From assembly GCA_903848465.1 (NCBI GenBank), contig CAINGK010000194.1, positions 1 to 54,587 on the forward strand: a stretch of 54,587 nucleotides of DNA, written 5' to 3'. Of the stretch, positions 1-10,437 are shown piece after piece. Both the position numbers and the translations under genes were made by a program. This DNA comes from an uncultured Verrucomicrobiota bacterium. GTDB taxonomy: Bacteria; Verrucomicrobiota; Verrucomicrobiia; Verrucomicrobiales; Verrucomicrobiaceae. Positions within the stretch are counted from its first letter, which is position 1. Each line of letters opens with the position of its first letter. Under the pieces are notes generated by a model. The model worked only from the letters and a program-made list of their open reading frames with translations. It had not been told where the DNA came from and ran no database searches.

Positions 1-96
1 CGTTGTTGTCTGTCAGGTTCTTTTTCGTTGCTCTCCACCCCGCCTCACGGCGACGCAGTTACTACAAGTTCTCACCCGGAACACGGTTCCAGATGG

Positions 97-115
97 CCGG
101 GGTCTCTCACCCCGG
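97..115. other. Perfect 7-bp inverted repeat (hairpin)
   Basis: CCGGGGT and ACCCCGG flank a 5-base CTCTC loop. The hairpin lies just downstream of the minus-strand IPT gene that ends at 130. No T-run follows on the minus strand, so it is only a weak candidate for a transcript end. The rest of 1-129 shows no gene. Confidence 0.35.
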
Positions 116-129
116 AGGATCGTGACGCT

Positions 130-822
130 TCACAGCGCACTGGTGACGGTGATATCCACCGTGCCAGCGCTACCCGCAGGAGACGTGGCGGTGATGGAGG
201 TGGCTGAGTTGACCGTGAAGGTGGCGGCGTTGGTCGCGCCGAACTTCACGGCTGTCGCGCCGGTGAAGTTGGTGCCAGTAATGACCACTGAGGTGCCGCC
301 CGCCGTCGGGCCGCTGGAGGTGCTGATGCTGGTGACGGTGGGGACCGCAACCGAAACGGTGAAGCCCGCCGTCAGGACGGCGACTTCAGCACCCGTGGTC
401 ACTGTCACATCACGCGCCGTAGCGGCCGCCGCACCGGAGATCGTGATGCTCGCGGTGGCGTGGGTGCCATCAGTCACCGTCAGGCTGTTGACGGTGATGC
501 CGGTACCAGAGAAGGTCAGAACGGAAGTGCCCTGGACAAAGTTCGTGTTGGTGCCCACGATGGCCAGCGAAGCAACCGTCGCGCCTTGCGCACCACTGGT
601 CGGTGCCACCGAGGCAAGAGACGGCGGCGCATAGATGTAGGTTGCCCCCAGATCATAAGGAACGCCGGTGAGGTTGTTGCCGGCGATGTCCGTGGTGGTG
701 ACAGCGGCCCAAGCACTGGAAGCCATCAGGAGGCAGCAGGCGGTCAGGAACCGACCGATGGCCTGAAAGCGAAACATGCGTGAGAGGCTAAAGCCAGGCT
801 GGGAATTGAAGGAATGGTGCAT
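130..822 (-). CDS. Secreted IPT/TIG-repeat protein, probably C-terminally truncated
   Basis: A 230-residue protein with a Sec-type signal peptide; the hydrophobic stretch ends at SSAWA-AVTTTD, near residue 39. Two IPT/TIG (Ig-like) repeats follow: about 67-155 (SVAPTSGAQGATV, IVGTN) and 157-230 (TSISTSSGPTAGGTSVVITG). Such repeats usually occur in long surface or adhesion proteins. Here the second repeat stops at TVDITVTSAL, where the family normally continues with a few more strands, so the gene is probably cut short by a frameshift or nonsense change. A second in-frame ATG at 777 would give a more ordinary signal peptide. The role is probably extracellular binding or structure, with no known ligand. 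Remnants of related secreted proteins lie immediately upstream at 885-983 and 1236-1595. Confidence 0.65.
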   Translation of the reverse strand: MHHSFNSQPGFSLSRMFRFQAIGRFLTACCLLMASSAWAAVTTTDIAGNNLTGVPYDLGATYIYAPPSLASVAPTSGAQGATVASLAIVGTNTNFVQGTSVLTFSGTGITVNSLTVTDGTHATASITISGAAAATARDVTVTTGAEVAVLTAGFTVSVAVPTVTSISTSSGPTAGGTSVVITGTNFTGATAVKFGATNAATFTVNSATSITATSPAGSAGTVDITVTSAL

Positions 823-884
823 GGTCTAGAAAGCAATCTTGAGAGGGTGTGGAGCAGCTCGGTTACCAGAAAGGTTTAAAAAAT

Positions 885-983
885 TCAATTTAGGGCGCGC
901 AGGCGAAAGTCGCCGTTGCCGCGGGTGCGGTTAGCGGTGCTGGCAGATAATTCAGAGGCAGCACCCCGCACTATGGAGGTATC
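885..983 (-). pseudogene. C-terminal remnant of a secreted repeat protein (GDFRLRALN tail)
   Basis: Minus-strand reading gives an open stretch without a start codon ending GNGDFRLRALN followed by TGA at 885-887. The neighbouring fragment at 1236-1595 ends GTGEFRLRGVN and a stop. The match in sequence and in position directly before the stop marks both as 3' ends of the same protein type. The frame is open for about 33 codons upstream (ASELSASTANRTRG). No ATG is nearby, so this is a gene end left behind by deletion. Seen directly; the family identity is inferred. Confidence 0.5.
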
Positions 984-1235
984 ACGACGCAATGCCTGCC
1001 CCCCTGTCGCCACCTACGGCCAGCCGATTTTGCAGGCTGGCAGAGAAGGATACGGACGGGTTAAGGTGTGGCTGCGGCATGTGTAGGATAATAACGCGCA
1101 CTAAATATCAGAACAGATTTAAGCCTAGGGCAGGCCAAAGCCCGCACTTAAGCATAGTCGAAAAGCTGTTCTCGCCGGTTCTAACCATTTTATCAATCAT
1201 TTTTTAGCAACAATCTCAGGCACAAAGGCTGGCGT
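984..1235. other. Intergenic stretch, no gene recognised
   Basis: No supportable gene, tRNA or repeat was found. The right half (about 1080-1220) is clearly more AT-rich than its surroundings, in keeping with old non-coding DNA between broken surface-protein genes. Confidence 0.5.
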
Positions 1236-1595
1236 TCAATTCACCCCGCGCAGGCGGAATTCGCCCGTGCCGCTGGTGATGGAAACGGTGACGTCGCGGG
1301 TGGTGCCGGTGCCGGTCACGCCATTGACGGTGCCGACGATGCTGCTGCCGTTGACGGCGACGACGGCGAAGTTGCTGGCTCCATGAACGGTGACTGGCTC
1401 GGAGTAGGTGACGGGGGACTGCGCGGCGGTGATGCTGAAGCCGTAGGTGTTGGTCGGTCCGTAGTTGAAGGAGGCGTTGGTGCTGGCACCGTTGGCGTTG
1501 ACCGTGCCGTTCAAAACCGCACCGGTGGGGTGGTACTGGTGGCCGCAGCGGTACAAAGCACCGAACCCAGTCAGTGAAAAACCAGCTTTAGGCAT
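1236..1595 (-). pseudogene. Fragment of a secreted NGTVNANGAST-type repeat protein, frameshifted
   Basis: The open frame contains GAVLNGTVNANGASTNASF followed by a YGPTNTYG segment, a repeat type common in large exported Verrucomicrobiota and Planctomycetes proteins. It ends with the tail GTGEFRLRGVN. The first ~22 residues look unrelated, but in the next frame the same DNA reads TAAATSTTP, which is what normally precedes the TGAVLNG segment. One lost C in the CCCC run near 1536-1540 would restore the join. A stop lies a little further upstream in that frame. I therefore read this as the decayed 3' end of a larger gene, not as a 119-residue protein. Confidence 0.6.
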
Positions 1596-1943
1596 TTAGC
1601 CGCTATTGATCAACCCCTAATTGGCAACAAACTAATGCGCAAAGGGGACGTTGATGAATCCGGCCATCGGAAAGAACCTGAGAGGGGCTTGATTTGGGGA
1701 GAGTGCAGGAGCTTTGACTTCGGCAAAGGAATGTGCCGGATGAGCCTTTCCTTTGCCAGTTTTCAGTGTGTTCGTGCTGTCTGAGGGCGTGATTGGAATA
1801 AAATCTTTGACCCCAATCTTTTACCAACGGTCCCTCCTGAAACAACGCCTGCATCACCTGTTTAGAAACACCAGGCATGAATGGCAGTAGCCGTCGCGGT
1901 CACTGATCGTCATTCCTACCTGGCATGCAGCCACTCGTGCCCT
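1596..1943. other. Intergenic stretch, nothing recognised
   Basis: About 350 bases without a supportable gene. A 91-codon minus-strand frame (1603-1878) exists, but its protein has no recognisable domain or signal and an unusual composition. No hairpin with a T-run was seen. Any decayed coding sequence here is beyond recognition by eye. Confidence 0.45.
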
Positions 1944-2123
1944 TCACTCATCGCCATCTCCTGCGTCGAAGTCGTGGCGATCTTCACTGGTGCATTCGCC
2001 ATGCCAGTGATTACCCGAGTCATCGCCGCAGCTAGCACGCAATGTTCGATGACGACGCTCGTGAAGACACGAGGCGAGGGCGATGCCTGCCATGACGCCG
2101 ATGATGACCAGGAACAGCATCAT
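1944..2123 (-). CDS. Small probable lipoprotein, acidic/His-rich tail
   Basis: A 59-residue reading frame begins with two adjacent ATG codons (2123 or 2120) only 17 bases after the stop of the membrane-anchored protein at 2141-3118, so the two are likely co-transcribed. The N-terminus MMLFLVIIGVMAGIALASC is a short hydrophobic signal ending in a lipobox-like LASC with Cys near residue 19. The remainder is short and polar, rich in Asp, Glu, His and Arg, and carries two further Cys. The composition is not that of random antisense DNA. Function unknown; the lipoprotein call is an inference from the lipobox. Confidence 0.5.
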   Translation of the reverse strand: MMLFLVIIGVMAGIALASCLHERRHRTLRASCGDDSGNHWHGECTSEDRHDFDAGDGDE

Positions 2124-2140
2124 CGGTTTGATCCCGCAGG

Positions 2141-3118
2141 TTACGGCACCACTTCACCCGACCCGGTGTACACCCACTTCTCGACGCGGCCGTTTTTGAT
2201 GCGGGCCTGGGCTTCGGTTTCAAACTTGCCAAACATGGTCTGGGTTTCGTACTTCACGTTGACCGTGTAGTAATCGGCACCGTCGATTTTCTCCTGCGCC
2301 ACATCGCCCCAGGACTTGACGTTGTCAGGCTTGATCTCCGTGACTTCGCCAGCCTTCATGCTGGCGAGGAGCAGGGGGTAGGCTCCGTCGGCATCTTTGG
2401 TCGGCTTGTCGCTGCCGCCACCACCACCACCGCCTTTAGCAGCGCTAGCTGGGGCGTTTTTGGCGCGCTCGGCGGAGGCCAGGCGGTATTCGTGGGCTTT
2501 GCGGGCGTTCTCGGTCTGCACGATCTTGACCTGCTCATACGCAGCAGCGAAAACTTCCTTGAAATCGGTGTCGTCCATGCCGACAAGGCCGCGCATGGGC
2601 GAGCCAGCGGAGGCCCCCACCACGAGGTTGGTGCCTTCCTGGCCCATCACGAAAATTTTGGTGCCGTTCTTGAAGTTGGTGGCGGCGGTGGCCTTGCCCA
2701 TCTGCATCTTCAGTTCCAGGTCTTTCTTCATGGTCACCTGCTTGGGCGAGTTGAAGTAGCCTTTTGGAATCACCGCCCAGTTCTGGGTCAGTTCCTCCAC
2801 AGGTGGGAAGACGGGAGCCACGAAGGCGTTCGCGTCTGCCACCGGCTCTGGAACCTTGGGCATTTCAGGCTTCGGCTCTTCGGGCTTCATTTCAGGCTTC
2901 ATCTCCGGCTTGGGTTCCGGCTTCGGCTCCTCCATGACGACCTTCGGTGCTTTTTTTGCGGGCTTCTTCACAGGGGCGACGACGACTTCCTCCTTGGGCT
3001 CTTCCTTTTTCGGCACGTGCTTGGTGAACTTCATGGCATCGGCCAGTGGCGGATACACATACTCGTAGGAGACGTAACCGACGGCGATGGCCAGGGCGAT
3101 GACAAGGAGGGGTTTCAT
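2141..3118 (-). CDS. Membrane-anchored hypothetical protein with Lys/Pro/Glu linker
   Basis: A 325-residue protein whose N-terminus ([19 protein letters not shown]) is a single signal-anchor helix. Residues ~35-95 are a periplasm-spanning type linker of [12 protein letters not shown] repeats. A globular region follows (~100-215), then a Gly-run with Ser/Asp near 228, and a C-terminal region (~245-325) of alternating polar and aromatic residues ([20 protein letters not shown]) that looks like a beta-rich domain. No catalytic motif is recognised. The Pro/Glu/Lys linker suggests anchoring in the inner membrane with a domain held away from it. Divergent from uvrA; the small lipoprotein at 1944-2123 follows on the same strand. 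Confidence 0.75.
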   Translation of the reverse strand: MKPLLVIALAIAVGYVSYEYVYPPLADAMKFTKHVPKKEEPKEEVVVAPVKKPAKKAPKVVMEEPKPEPKPEMKPEMKPEEPKPEMPKVPEPVADANAFVAPVFPPVEELTQNWAVIPKGYFNSPKQVTMKKDLELKMQMGKATAATNFKNGTKIFVMGQEGTNLVVGASAGSPMRGLVGMDDTDFKEVFAAAYEQVKIVQTENARKAHEYRLASAERAKNAPASAAKGGGGGGGSDKPTKDADGAYPLLLASMKAGEVTEIKPDNVKSWGDVAQEKIDGADYYTVNVKYETQTMFGKFETEAQARIKNGRVEKWVYTGSGEVVP

Positions 3119-3130
3119 GGCAGTAGAGGG

Positions 3131-3159
3131 AGTCTAGGAGAGAGGGCGGAAATAATCAA
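3131..3159 (-). promoter_or_regulatory. Candidate sigma-70-like promoter for the gene at 2141-3118
   Basis: On the minus strand TTGATT (3159-3154) and TAGACT (3136-3131) are separated by exactly 17 bases. The start site would fall about 6 bases before the ATG at 3118, and no Shine-Dalgarno sequence is visible, so the message may be nearly leaderless. Prediction by eye only. Confidence 0.35.
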
Positions 3160-3244
3160 CCGCCCGCATGCACCATTCTGGAAACGGGCGAGACAGAATT
3201 TTCTTGGGCTTGATCTCCCCTGCCCCACGCGGCTTGTGTGTACC

Positions 3245-6106
<2,862 letters not shown>

Positions 6107-6169
6107 GTAGTGAAGCCCCCTCGTAATCTCCCCCTTGCCACGGTTGCCGCAAAAAGGCATAATGCGCTC

Positions 6170-6385
6170 ATGTCTTCCGCCCAACTTGCCCAAGCCGTGC
6201 GTTTGCTGCCACCTGCTGAGCATCATGCTTTTCTCGACGCCTTGCTGGCTTTCGACGCGGATGCTATTCGCCAACGCCTGGAGGATCTGGATGACATCCG
6301 CGACGCGCGCAATGTGCTCCATGAAGAAACGGAATGGACTCCTTGGGAGAAAGTGAAGGAGGAACTGCGTGACGTGGCAGGTTAG
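6170..6385 (+). CDS. Antitoxin-like addiction-module protein
   Basis: A 71-residue acidic, helical protein (MSSAQLAQAVRLLPPAEHHA; then DALLAFDADAIRQRLEDL). It overlaps the following RelE/ParE-like toxin by 17 bases, the usual antitoxin-first arrangement. The reading frame starts earlier, at 6110, but the ATG at 6170 fits the protein best because the upstream 20 codons look like uvrA-downstream spacer. It has no recognisable DNA-binding fold by eye. Antitoxins of this class wrap the toxin through their C-terminus (here EETEWTPWEKVKEEL). The role is inferred mainly from the partner. Confidence 0.65.
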   Translation: MSSAQLAQAVRLLPPAEHHAFLDALLAFDADAIRQRLEDLDDIRDARNVLHEETEWTPWEKVKEELRDVAG

Positions 6386-6629
6386 CCTGAGCAATCAGGC
6401 ACGGAAGTTTCTGCGAGACCTGCGCGACGCTCGGTTGCGTGAACGCATTGAACGGGAGATCGACGCTCTCTCAATCAACCCACGACCCTCGGGCATGAAG
6501 CAGCTCACCGCCAGCGACGGCATTCATCGTGTGCGAGTCGGTGATCACCGCATTCTTTACGCGGTGAAAGATGCCGAACTGCTGGTGCTTGTGGTGAAGA
6601 TCGCACACCGGCGTGAGGTGTATCGGTGA
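6369..6629 (+). CDS. RelE/ParE-family toxin
   Basis: An 86-residue basic protein with the family layout: an N-terminal strand and helices (SNQARKFLRDLRD), the central LTASDGIHRVRVGDHRILYA strand pair, and a C-terminal VVKIAHRREVYR. The GIHRVRVGDYRI-type core and HRREVY end are typical of RelE-type mRNA interferases and ParE gyrase inhibitors; which activity applies cannot be told by eye. It starts with GTG at 6369, inside the last codons of the antitoxin, implying translational coupling. Chromosomal stabilisation or phage defence roles are known for such modules; nothing here distinguishes them. Confidence 0.85.
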   Translation: MTWQVSLSNQARKFLRDLRDARLRERIEREIDALSINPRPSGMKQLTASDGIHRVRVGDHRILYAVKDAELLVLVVKIAHRREVYR

Positions 6630-6735
6630 GGCATCAGGCCCCGATGCATTATAAACCCGTCACAGGACAGTCTGCACTCCTCGCTTGAACTCACACGCAA
6701 CCGCAGGCATCGGAGTTGCGTAGAAATCCAAACGA

Positions 6736-7488
6736 ATGAACCAACCTGAAACCAGCCAGCTCGCGGCGCATGTGAAGGGCATCTCCAAAAGCTTTGGCGA
6801 TGGCGGCTCGCGGCTGCTGGTGCTGAAGGAGATCGATCTGGAGGTGCGGCGTGGCGACATCACGATGCTGGTGGGGCCGTCGGGCTGTGGCAAGACGACG
6901 CTGATCAGCATCATCGCGGGCACGCTGAAAGCGGACGCGGGCGAGTTGAATGTGTTTGGCCATGACCTGCGCAAGATGTCCACAGCGGCGATCACGCGGT
7001 TTCGCTCCAAGCACATCGGTTTCATCTTCCAGTCCTTCAATCTCATCCCGACACTGACCTGCGCGGAGAACGTGAGCGTGCCTCTGCTGATCCAAGGCGT
7101 GGGGTCGGCCAAGGCGGAGAAGCGGGCCAAGGAGGTGCTGGAGCAGGTGGGACTGGGTGACCGAATCAAACACCGGCCCTCACAGCTTTCCGGCGGGCAG
7201 CAGCAGCGCGTGGCCATCGCCCGGGCGCTAGTGCATGAGCCCCAGCTCATCATCTGCGATGAACCTACAGCGGCGCTGGATGCCAAGAACGGCCATGTGG
7301 TGATGGAACTCTTCGAACACGTGGCGCGCGGCAAGGACCGTGCGGTGCTGATCGTAACGCATGACAATCGCATCTTTCACCACGCCAACCGCATCGCCAA
7401 CATGGACGATGGCAGGGTCGTAGAGATCCACGATGTGGATGCAAACAATCCACCGCCTGAGCATTTGCAGCACGTCGAGCGGCTGTGA
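6736..7488 (+). CDS. ABC transporter ATP-binding protein (LolD/MacB/DevA type)
   Basis: A 250-residue ATPase subunit. Walker A GPSGCGKTT at ~47-55, Q-loop FIFQSFNLIPTLT at ~97-107, signature LSGGQQQR at 151-158, Walker B LIICDEPTAALD at 171-182 and switch His in VTHDNRI near 209 are all present. The FQSFNLIPTLT and ENV pattern places it with the MacB/LolD/DevA ATPases, which power lipoprotein release, efflux or membrane-fusion export with a FtsX-fold permease. No permease or adaptor lies beside it: TA genes precede it and the convergent glycosyltransferase at 7610-8827 follows. It is therefore an orphan in this window and its substrate is unknown. Confidence 0.9.
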   Translation: MNQPETSQLAAHVKGISKSFGDGGSRLLVLKEIDLEVRRGDITMLVGPSGCGKTTLISIIAGTLKADAGELNVFGHDLRKMSTAAITRFRSKHIGFIFQSFNLIPTLTCAENVSVPLLIQGVGSAKAEKRAKEVLEQVGLGDRIKHRPSQLSGGQQQRVAIARALVHEPQLIICDEPTAALDAKNGHVVMELFEHVARGKDRAVLIVTHDNRIFHHANRIANMDDGRVVEIHDVDANNPPPEHLQHVERL

Positions 7489-7574
7489 GGTGCTACTGCG
7501 CTGATTTGGAGTTCGACGGTTTGGCTAACTCACCCTTGCTACCAGCCGCAAATGGACACACTACCGGCCTTGGT

Positions 7575-7589
7575 GGGCAGCTTCTGCCC
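7575..7589. other. Hairpin between convergent genes
   Basis: GGGCAG-CTT-CTGCCC, a 6-bp perfect stem with a 3-base loop, lies between the ABC ATPase (plus) and the glycosyltransferase (minus). It could end transcripts from either side, but there is no T-run. Confidence 0.3.
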
Positions 7590-7609
7590 CTTGGGCTAAG
7601 CGCCCACGA

Positions 7610-8827
7610 TCAAGCGCGCCTTGCGGCCTGCTCGATCACCTGCACCAACTGCGGACAGAGCACTGCGTGGGAAAACTCTGCACCGAGCGCCTTGGCGGCG
7701 GCATTCGCCGGCTGCGGCCCACGCACCATGGCGTCGCGAATCTGCTGCACGATGGCAGGCACATCCCCATTGCGCGCCACGCGACCATGCGCAGGATCAT
7801 TCAACCGCCGCGCGAGATCGGCACCGTGGCTTTGGTCCGGCCCGATAAAGAGAAACGGAATGCCGAGCGTGAGGATGTTGTAGATTTTGCAGGGATGGAC
7901 GATTCCCACAAAAGGTTCCCCCATGACGACGAGATGCAGGTCTGCCGCCGAGAGTGAACCCGAGAGCTTTTCCATGGGCTGGTAAGGCAGGCAGGTGATG
8001 TTTTTGAGCGCCTGCGCCTGGGCAAATGCCTGCACCTTTTTGAACTCGCTGCCTCCGCCGACGAAGAGGAAGTGCAGCCGCTCTTCCCCCTGCATCTCCT
8101 GCGCGGCGGCCAGCACGGCATCCAGCGGATGGCAGGGGCTGTGGTTGCCGGAATACATGACGACGAATTTGCCCGTGAGACCATGCTCCGCACGAAAGGC
8201 CTCGCGTGCAGCAATGTCGTATTGGATCGCCTGATCGTGTGACCAAGGTGCATCAGTGTGGATGACCTCGGCACGCACACCTTTGGCCTGTAGGCGCTCC
8301 GCCATGAAGCGATCCAGTGCGATGATGCGGGAGGAATGCCGGAAACTCCAGTTTTGAACGAAGGTGAGCACGCGCTCGACGAAACCGCCAGCCTTTAACC
8401 AACCGGCCGCCACGGCTTCATCGGGATTGAGATCCATCACCCAGGGCACGACCGCGCCGCCTTTGAGCTTGGCCATGAAGGTGCCGAGCGTGGAAATGAG
8501 CGGCGGAGTGGTCAAGCAGACGGTAACGTCCTGCCTGGGCATGAACAGAAGAATGCGGGTGGCATAGCCCCAGAAGAAGGCGAAGTCGGCAAAACGCCGC
8601 CACTTGGCGCGCTTGCCGAGTCCGGGCGTCCAGATGCGGCGGATGTGGATGCCTCGCCAAGTCTCGCGCACGGGATAGCGAATGTCAGGATTGTCGTAAC
8701 CGCGTGATGAAGCCACCACGGTGACGTGATGACCGCAGCGGACGAGTTCATGCGCCAGATCCGTGAGATGCTGTGCGGTGGCCACATGGTCCGGGTAGAA
8801 GCACTGGTTGAGCAAAAGAATTTTCAT
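7610..8827 (-). CDS. Glycosyltransferase family 4, WbuB-like
   Basis: A 405-residue GT-B enzyme. The N-terminal acceptor-side domain begins KILLLNQCFYPDHVATAQHL, a start typical of WbuB-like sugar transferases that follow fucose-synthesis genes in O-antigen loci. The C-terminal donor domain shows VVMYSGNHSPCHPLD and HPCKIYNILTLGIPFLFIGP, the nucleotide-sugar binding region. It would add a sugar from an NDP donor to the lipid-linked repeat unit at the cytoplasmic membrane. It starts 3 bases after the stop of the fcl remnant (8831), so it belonged to the ancestral gmd-fcl operon and is now the last gene of the locus. Donor and acceptor are not predictable. Confidence 0.85.
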   Translation of the reverse strand: MKILLLNQCFYPDHVATAQHLTDLAHELVRCGHHVTVVASSRGYDNPDIRYPVRETWRGIHIRRIWTPGLGKRAKWRRFADFAFFWGYATRILLFMPRQDVTVCLTTPPLISTLGTFMAKLKGGAVVPWVMDLNPDEAVAAGWLKAGGFVERVLTFVQNWSFRHSSRIIALDRFMAERLQAKGVRAEVIHTDAPWSHDQAIQYDIAAREAFRAEHGLTGKFVVMYSGNHSPCHPLDAVLAAAQEMQGEERLHFLFVGGGSEFKKVQAFAQAQALKNITCLPYQPMEKLSGSLSAADLHLVVMGEPFVGIVHPCKIYNILTLGIPFLFIGPDQSHGADLARRLNDPAHGRVARNGDVPAIVQQIRDAMVRGPQPANAAAKALGAEFSHAVLCPQLVQVIEQAARRA

Positions 8828-8830
8828 CGC

Positions 8831-8974
8831 CTAACTACGCAACCGGTTGGAATGCAGTTCTTCCAGAAATGCTTGATATGTTTGTGCCAGTCCATCTTTG
8901 AGCGGGATGCGCGGCCGCCAGCCGAGTTGATTGATGCGCGAGGTATAAACAGCTTCATCATGCTTCAAGAATCT
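8831..8974 (-). pseudogene. fcl: C-terminal remnant of GDP-L-fucose synthase (fcl)
   Basis: The minus strand reads TSRINQLGWRPRIPLKDGL then AQTYQAFLEELHSNRLRS and TAG at 8833-8831. The block S-R-[LI]-x-x-L-G-W-x-P-R-I-x-L-x-x-G-[LI]-x-x-T-Y-x-x-F-L-E is the hallmark C-terminus of GDP-L-fucose synthase (Fcl/WcaG), which makes GDP-fucose from the Gmd product. Nothing upstream of the TSRIN segment is fcl-like, and a stop interrupts the frame at 8975-8977. In the neighbouring frame AAG CTG TTT precedes the break, suggesting a one-base loss in a K-L-F-D-T-S-R-type segment. The downstream spacing of 3 bases to the next glycosyltransferase is preserved. Together with the gmd remnant at 34530-34625 it brackets the cassette. 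Confidence 0.8.
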
Positions 8975-9002
8975 TCACCTCGTGTTCAGCCAACTTGAGA
9001 CT

Positions 9003-9857
9003 TCAAGCTTTTGTCTTCGTGCGCTTAGACTCCATGATTTTCAATCTGATCTCCTGGAAGTAACGCCGCTTGAAACCCGCGATATGGAAGCCAGCAAGCC
9101 CGTCCAGCAGGCCTCGTTTCACCACCAAGATCAGCAGCCAGTAGAACCATCCAAACCACCACCGATGCAAGTGCGAGTATTTAAAGCGCTGCCTTGAATT
9201 AAGCCCCTGCCATGCTGCGGCGTCAGCATGGAGCAGCCAAAGAAAACGATTCGCCTCCCAGGATGAATACTCATTGTGGCGGGCTAGATAATTTTTGAGA
9301 TTGCGAAAGTCATGGTGCTCAAGCCGCGTGCTTAGCGCTCCAATGCTCCCAGCAAGCACTGGATGTTCATGCACCTCCATGTCCAGATTCGTCCAGGCAT
9401 CCTCTGGAAAACGCTCATACTCACCAGCCCCCACTCGAAAGAGGGCGAGCTTTCGAAACACATCACCATGGTGCAAGGGGCTGCCCATGAACCAGTTGGT
9501 GAATGAAATCCAAAAACCCACATGAGGGGTGTCCCTCAAAGTCCCCCTCAATTCGGCCACAAATTCCGCATTCATGCGCTCATCAGCGTCCAGAAACAGC
9601 ACCCAAGGGTGAGCAAAAACGTGATTTCTAAGAGTCCAATTGCGCTTCTTCGGAAAGCCCCCTTCCCACTTGAACTGTAGCACCTTCGCCCCAGCCTGCT
9701 GCGCGACTTCTGCGGTGTGATCCACGCTGCCCGAATCGACCACCACCACTTCGTCAAAGTCACCTAAAAGCGCAAGACATGCCTGCAGGTTGATTGCATC
9801 ATCGCGCACCGGAATACATACGGAAACCGGCAATGGGCCTTCAACGCTTAGGCTCAT
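9003..9857 (-). CDS. Glycosyltransferase family 2, WaaE/KdtX-like
   Basis: A 284-residue GT-A enzyme. Its N-terminus shows VSVCIPVRDDAINLQACLAL and EVVVVDSGSVDHTAEVA, and the DXD-type FLDADERM follows near residue 100: the inverting GT2 arrangement, with metal and nucleotide-sugar bound by the Asp pair. The C-terminal helices (WWFGWFYWLLILVVKRGLLD) are amphipathic and would sit on the membrane. It resembles the WaaE/KdtX group of lipopolysaccharide-core glucosyl/heptosyl transferases. The ATG at 9857 overlaps the upstream acetyltransferase stop as ATGA, which decides the start. The fcl remnant begins ~30 bases after its stop, so this is the last gene of the inserted cassette. Confidence 0.88.
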   Translation of the reverse strand: MSLSVEGPLPVSVCIPVRDDAINLQACLALLGDFDEVVVVDSGSVDHTAEVAQQAGAKVLQFKWEGGFPKKRNWTLRNHVFAHPWVLFLDADERMNAEFVAELRGTLRDTPHVGFWISFTNWFMGSPLHHGDVFRKLALFRVGAGEYERFPEDAWTNLDMEVHEHPVLAGSIGALSTRLEHHDFRNLKNYLARHNEYSSWEANRFLWLLHADAAAWQGLNSRQRFKYSHLHRWWFGWFYWLLILVVKRGLLDGLAGFHIAGFKRRYFQEIRLKIMESKRTKTKA

Positions 9858-10429
9858 GATGGCTGGCCAGATTCTGAGTTCATCTCCCGCACTTTGAGGA
9901 ACCGCGCTGGATTCCCTGCCACGACAGACCAAGCGGAAACATCTTTGACCACCACGCTGCAGGCACCGACCACCGCGCCCTCATGCACAGTGACTCCCGG
10001 GCCGATAAAAGCGTCGGCACAGATCCAGGCGGAGTTTTGGATGGATACCGGCGGCTTCAGCAATGGCATGGCCGGGTCCCGATAATCATGTGTCCCGGCA
10101 CAAATATGCACTCTTTGGGAGAGGGTTGCCCGCTCACCGATTTTGACCATTCCTAGATTGTAGATCAGCGCCCATTCGCCGATGGCAGACCAGTCGCCGA
10201 TTTGCAAGTTCCACGGAAAGTAGATATGTGTGGACGGATAGACATGTACCTCACGCCCCACGGAGGCACCAAACAAGCGCAATAACCCACGGCGCAGACC
10301 AAAACACGGTCGGGGACTAAACCGGAAGACCAGCCCACCAGCCATCCACAGCACCCTGCGCACCTGCTCCCCCGGTGAGTATTTCACGGCGGATCGGTTT
10401 TGATCAATGCTGGGGGCAGGCATGGACAT
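9854..10429 (-). CDS. Putative sugar O-acetyltransferase, left-handed beta-helix (WcaF-like)
   Basis: A 191-residue hexapeptide-repeat acyltransferase. Repeats of the [LIV]-G-x4 type run from ~65 to 175 (IGDWSAIGEWALIYNLG; FIGPGVTVHEGAVVGACSVV), with the typical HDY segment carrying the active-site His (ICAGTHDY) and the closing VVAGNPARFLK loop characteristic of the WcaF/WcaB/NodL group. It would move acetyl from acetyl-CoA to a hydroxyl of the repeat unit. Translationally coupled to the GT2 gene that follows (ATGA overlap) and 8 bases from the preceding GT4 stop. Confidence 0.88.
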   Translation of the reverse strand: MSMPAPSIDQNRSAVKYSPGEQVRRVLWMAGGLVFRFSPRPCFGLRRGLLRLFGASVGREVHVYPSTHIYFPWNLQIGDWSAIGEWALIYNLGMVKIGERATLSQRVHICAGTHDYRDPAMPLLKPPVSIQNSAWICADAFIGPGVTVHEGAVVGACSVVVKDVSAWSVVAGNPARFLKVREMNSESGQPS

Positions 10430-10437
10430 TTAAAAAG

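Noticed and set aside
1603..1878. 91-codon minus-strand frame
   Set aside because: No domain, no signal, odd composition; cannot be distinguished from chance.
1881..2270. 129-codon plus-strand frame
   Set aside because: It overlaps two better minus-strand genes (1944-2123 and 2141-3118) and shows no motif.
2492..3244. 251-codon extension upstream of the UvrA start
   Set aside because: It is the antisense shadow of the linker protein at 2141-3118; UvrA homology starts at ATG 3245.
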